Origin: Neorhizobium galegae
GTDB lineage: Bacteria; Pseudomonadota; Alphaproteobacteria; Rhizobiales; Rhizobiaceae
Length of the DNA: 64,000 nt
Assembly (NCBI RefSeq): GCF_017877055.1
Contig: NZ_JAGIPG010000002.1
Span: 372,001 to 436,000, forward strand
Direction of reading: 5' to 3'
Both the position numbers and the translations under genes were made by a program. Within the stretch, counting starts at the first letter, position 1. The number at the start of each line of letters is the position of its first letter. This document shows positions 63,524-64,000 of this stretch, in pieces. Under the pieces are notes generated by a model that saw only the letters and a list, made by a program, of their open reading frames with translations, ran no database searches and was not told the DNA's origin.

Positions 63524-64000
63524 CTAGATCTTCTTCCTGGCCGTCGCGAACGGCTCGGTCGTCAGCTTGAAATCCGTCATTTCCTTCGGCGTCAGGTAAT
63601 AGAGCCGGTCGGGCGGCGTTTCGAGCGCATGGATCCAGAGGCCTGCGCCGATGCCCATCTGGTCGAGATGCCGGGCGACCCGCGCGGTGGTCGCCTGTGC
63701 GGCGAACATCGCCTGTTCCGCCGACGGCCGTTCCTTGGCTCCGTTGAACACCTGGTGCACGCCGATCACCGCATCCTTCTCTGCCAAACGCCCGACGCCG
63801 CCGGCAAATACGATCGGGCAGGAAGAGGCGCAGAGCGCTTTCGACGCCACTTTCGTGTCGAGCTTCCTGTCGCGGATCATCTTCGACATGGCGAGTGCAT
63901 CGTCCACCGAGCCGCCGGGGGAGTTGAGCGTCACGGTCTTTACATATTCCCCGCGCGTTTCGATCTCCTTGGAGAAGCGGGCGGCAGCGCCTGGATCGAT
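63524..64000 (-). CDS. ClpP-fold (COG3904-like) protease, partial
   Basis: The reverse frame stays open to the right edge, so the N-terminus lies outside the window; about 158 codons are visible. TLNSPGGSVDDALAMSKMIR is the ClpP-like oxyanion loop. SKALCASSCPIVFAGGVGRL carries the candidate nucleophile Ser between two Cys. Then GVHQVFNG holds a His near the expected place. Such proteins are usually secreted or membrane-linked. It is convergent to the glyoxalase-like gene. Identity of the full protein cannot be settled here. Confidence 0.75.
   Translation of the reverse strand: MDPGAAARFSKEIETRGEYVKTVTLNSPGGSVDDALAMSKMIRDRKLDTKVASKALCASSCPIVFAGGVGRLAEKDAVIGVHQVFNGAKERPSAEQAMFAAQATTARVARHLDQMGIGAGLWIHALETPPDRLYYLTPKEMTDFKLTTEPFATARKKI

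Overview
The window looks like a chromosomal segment of a Rhizobiaceae alphaproteobacterium (Rhizobium/Agrobacterium/Sinorhizobium type). Reasons: high GC throughout; dense co-directional genes with ATGA or TGATG stop/start overlaps; a PmtA-type phospholipid N-methyltransferase; the small-form PyrF; dnaN far from any dnaA/recF; and an alphaproteobacterial LexA box. Almost everything is core housekeeping and metabolic sequence. There is no tRNA, rRNA, CRISPR array, insertion sequence or intact prophage. Accessory material is limited to a decayed HigBA-type toxin-antitoxin locus, an orphan phage/GTA-type spike protein, and a short LysR/SDR/reductase cluster.

Layout. 0-4 kb: a membrane glycan cluster (ArnE/SMR-like transporter fragment, SAM methyltransferase, GT2 glycosyltransferase) divergent from a large GT-C-like membrane protein. 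4-5 kb: a small membrane protein behind a perfect 19-bp palindrome, plus the spike base protein and a small partner. 5.3-8.5 kb: xseA, a flavodoxin-fold quinone reductase and a secreted cyclase-family protein. 8.5-9.1 kb: frameshifted higA/higB remains ending in a 40-nt inverted repeat. 9.1-13.4 kb: M29 aminopeptidase, a secreted protein, MBL hydrolase, YbaK, an ArsC/Spx-like protein and a 54-aa peptide. 13.5-19.8 kb: a soluble chemoreceptor, VOC protein, 2'-5' RNA ligase-like protein, an AraC / alpha-beta hydrolase / SnoaL cluster and ogt. 19.8-22.5 kb: a LysR regulator divergent from an SDR and an F420-type reductase. 22.6-25.9 kb: guaA, a nucleosidase, a thioesterase and TspO.

25.9-31.1 kb is a four-gene iron-uptake type operon (imelysin, di-heme oxidoreductase, imelysin, DUF1513) downstream of a 28-bp interrupted palindrome. 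It is followed by rsmB, rlpA, a YeeZ-like epimerase, queG, a GST, uppP and an NDUFA9-like protein. 38.6-43.7 kb holds DUF1330, pyrF, a histidine phosphatase, pmtA, dnaN, rsmI and yraN. 43.7-48.1 kb is the glycerol-3-phosphate importer ugpBAEC with a clear tandem Pho box, followed by a cupin and gshB. comM follows with a LexA box. A RIME-like nested inverted repeat separates comM from cysK. 52.8-64 kb holds dut, prfC, a threonine/serine dehydratase, a LysR/GST divergent pair, otsBA, a YafJ-type amidotransferase, coaBC, a basic small protein, a glyoxalase-like protein behind a NemR-like operator, and a ClpP-fold protease fragment at the right edge.

Functional threads: phosphate starvation and phospholipid economy (Pho box-ugp, pmtA), iron (imelysin operon), DNA damage (LexA box-comM, ogt, xseA, dut), envelope (uppP, rlpA, glycan cluster), and stress/thiol chemistry (gshB, GSTs, cysK, otsBA). 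Nothing here is convincingly a wholly new system. The most rewarding targets are the regulatory palindromes without an obvious regulator, the orphan spike protein, and the inverted-repeat remnant of the toxin-antitoxin locus.
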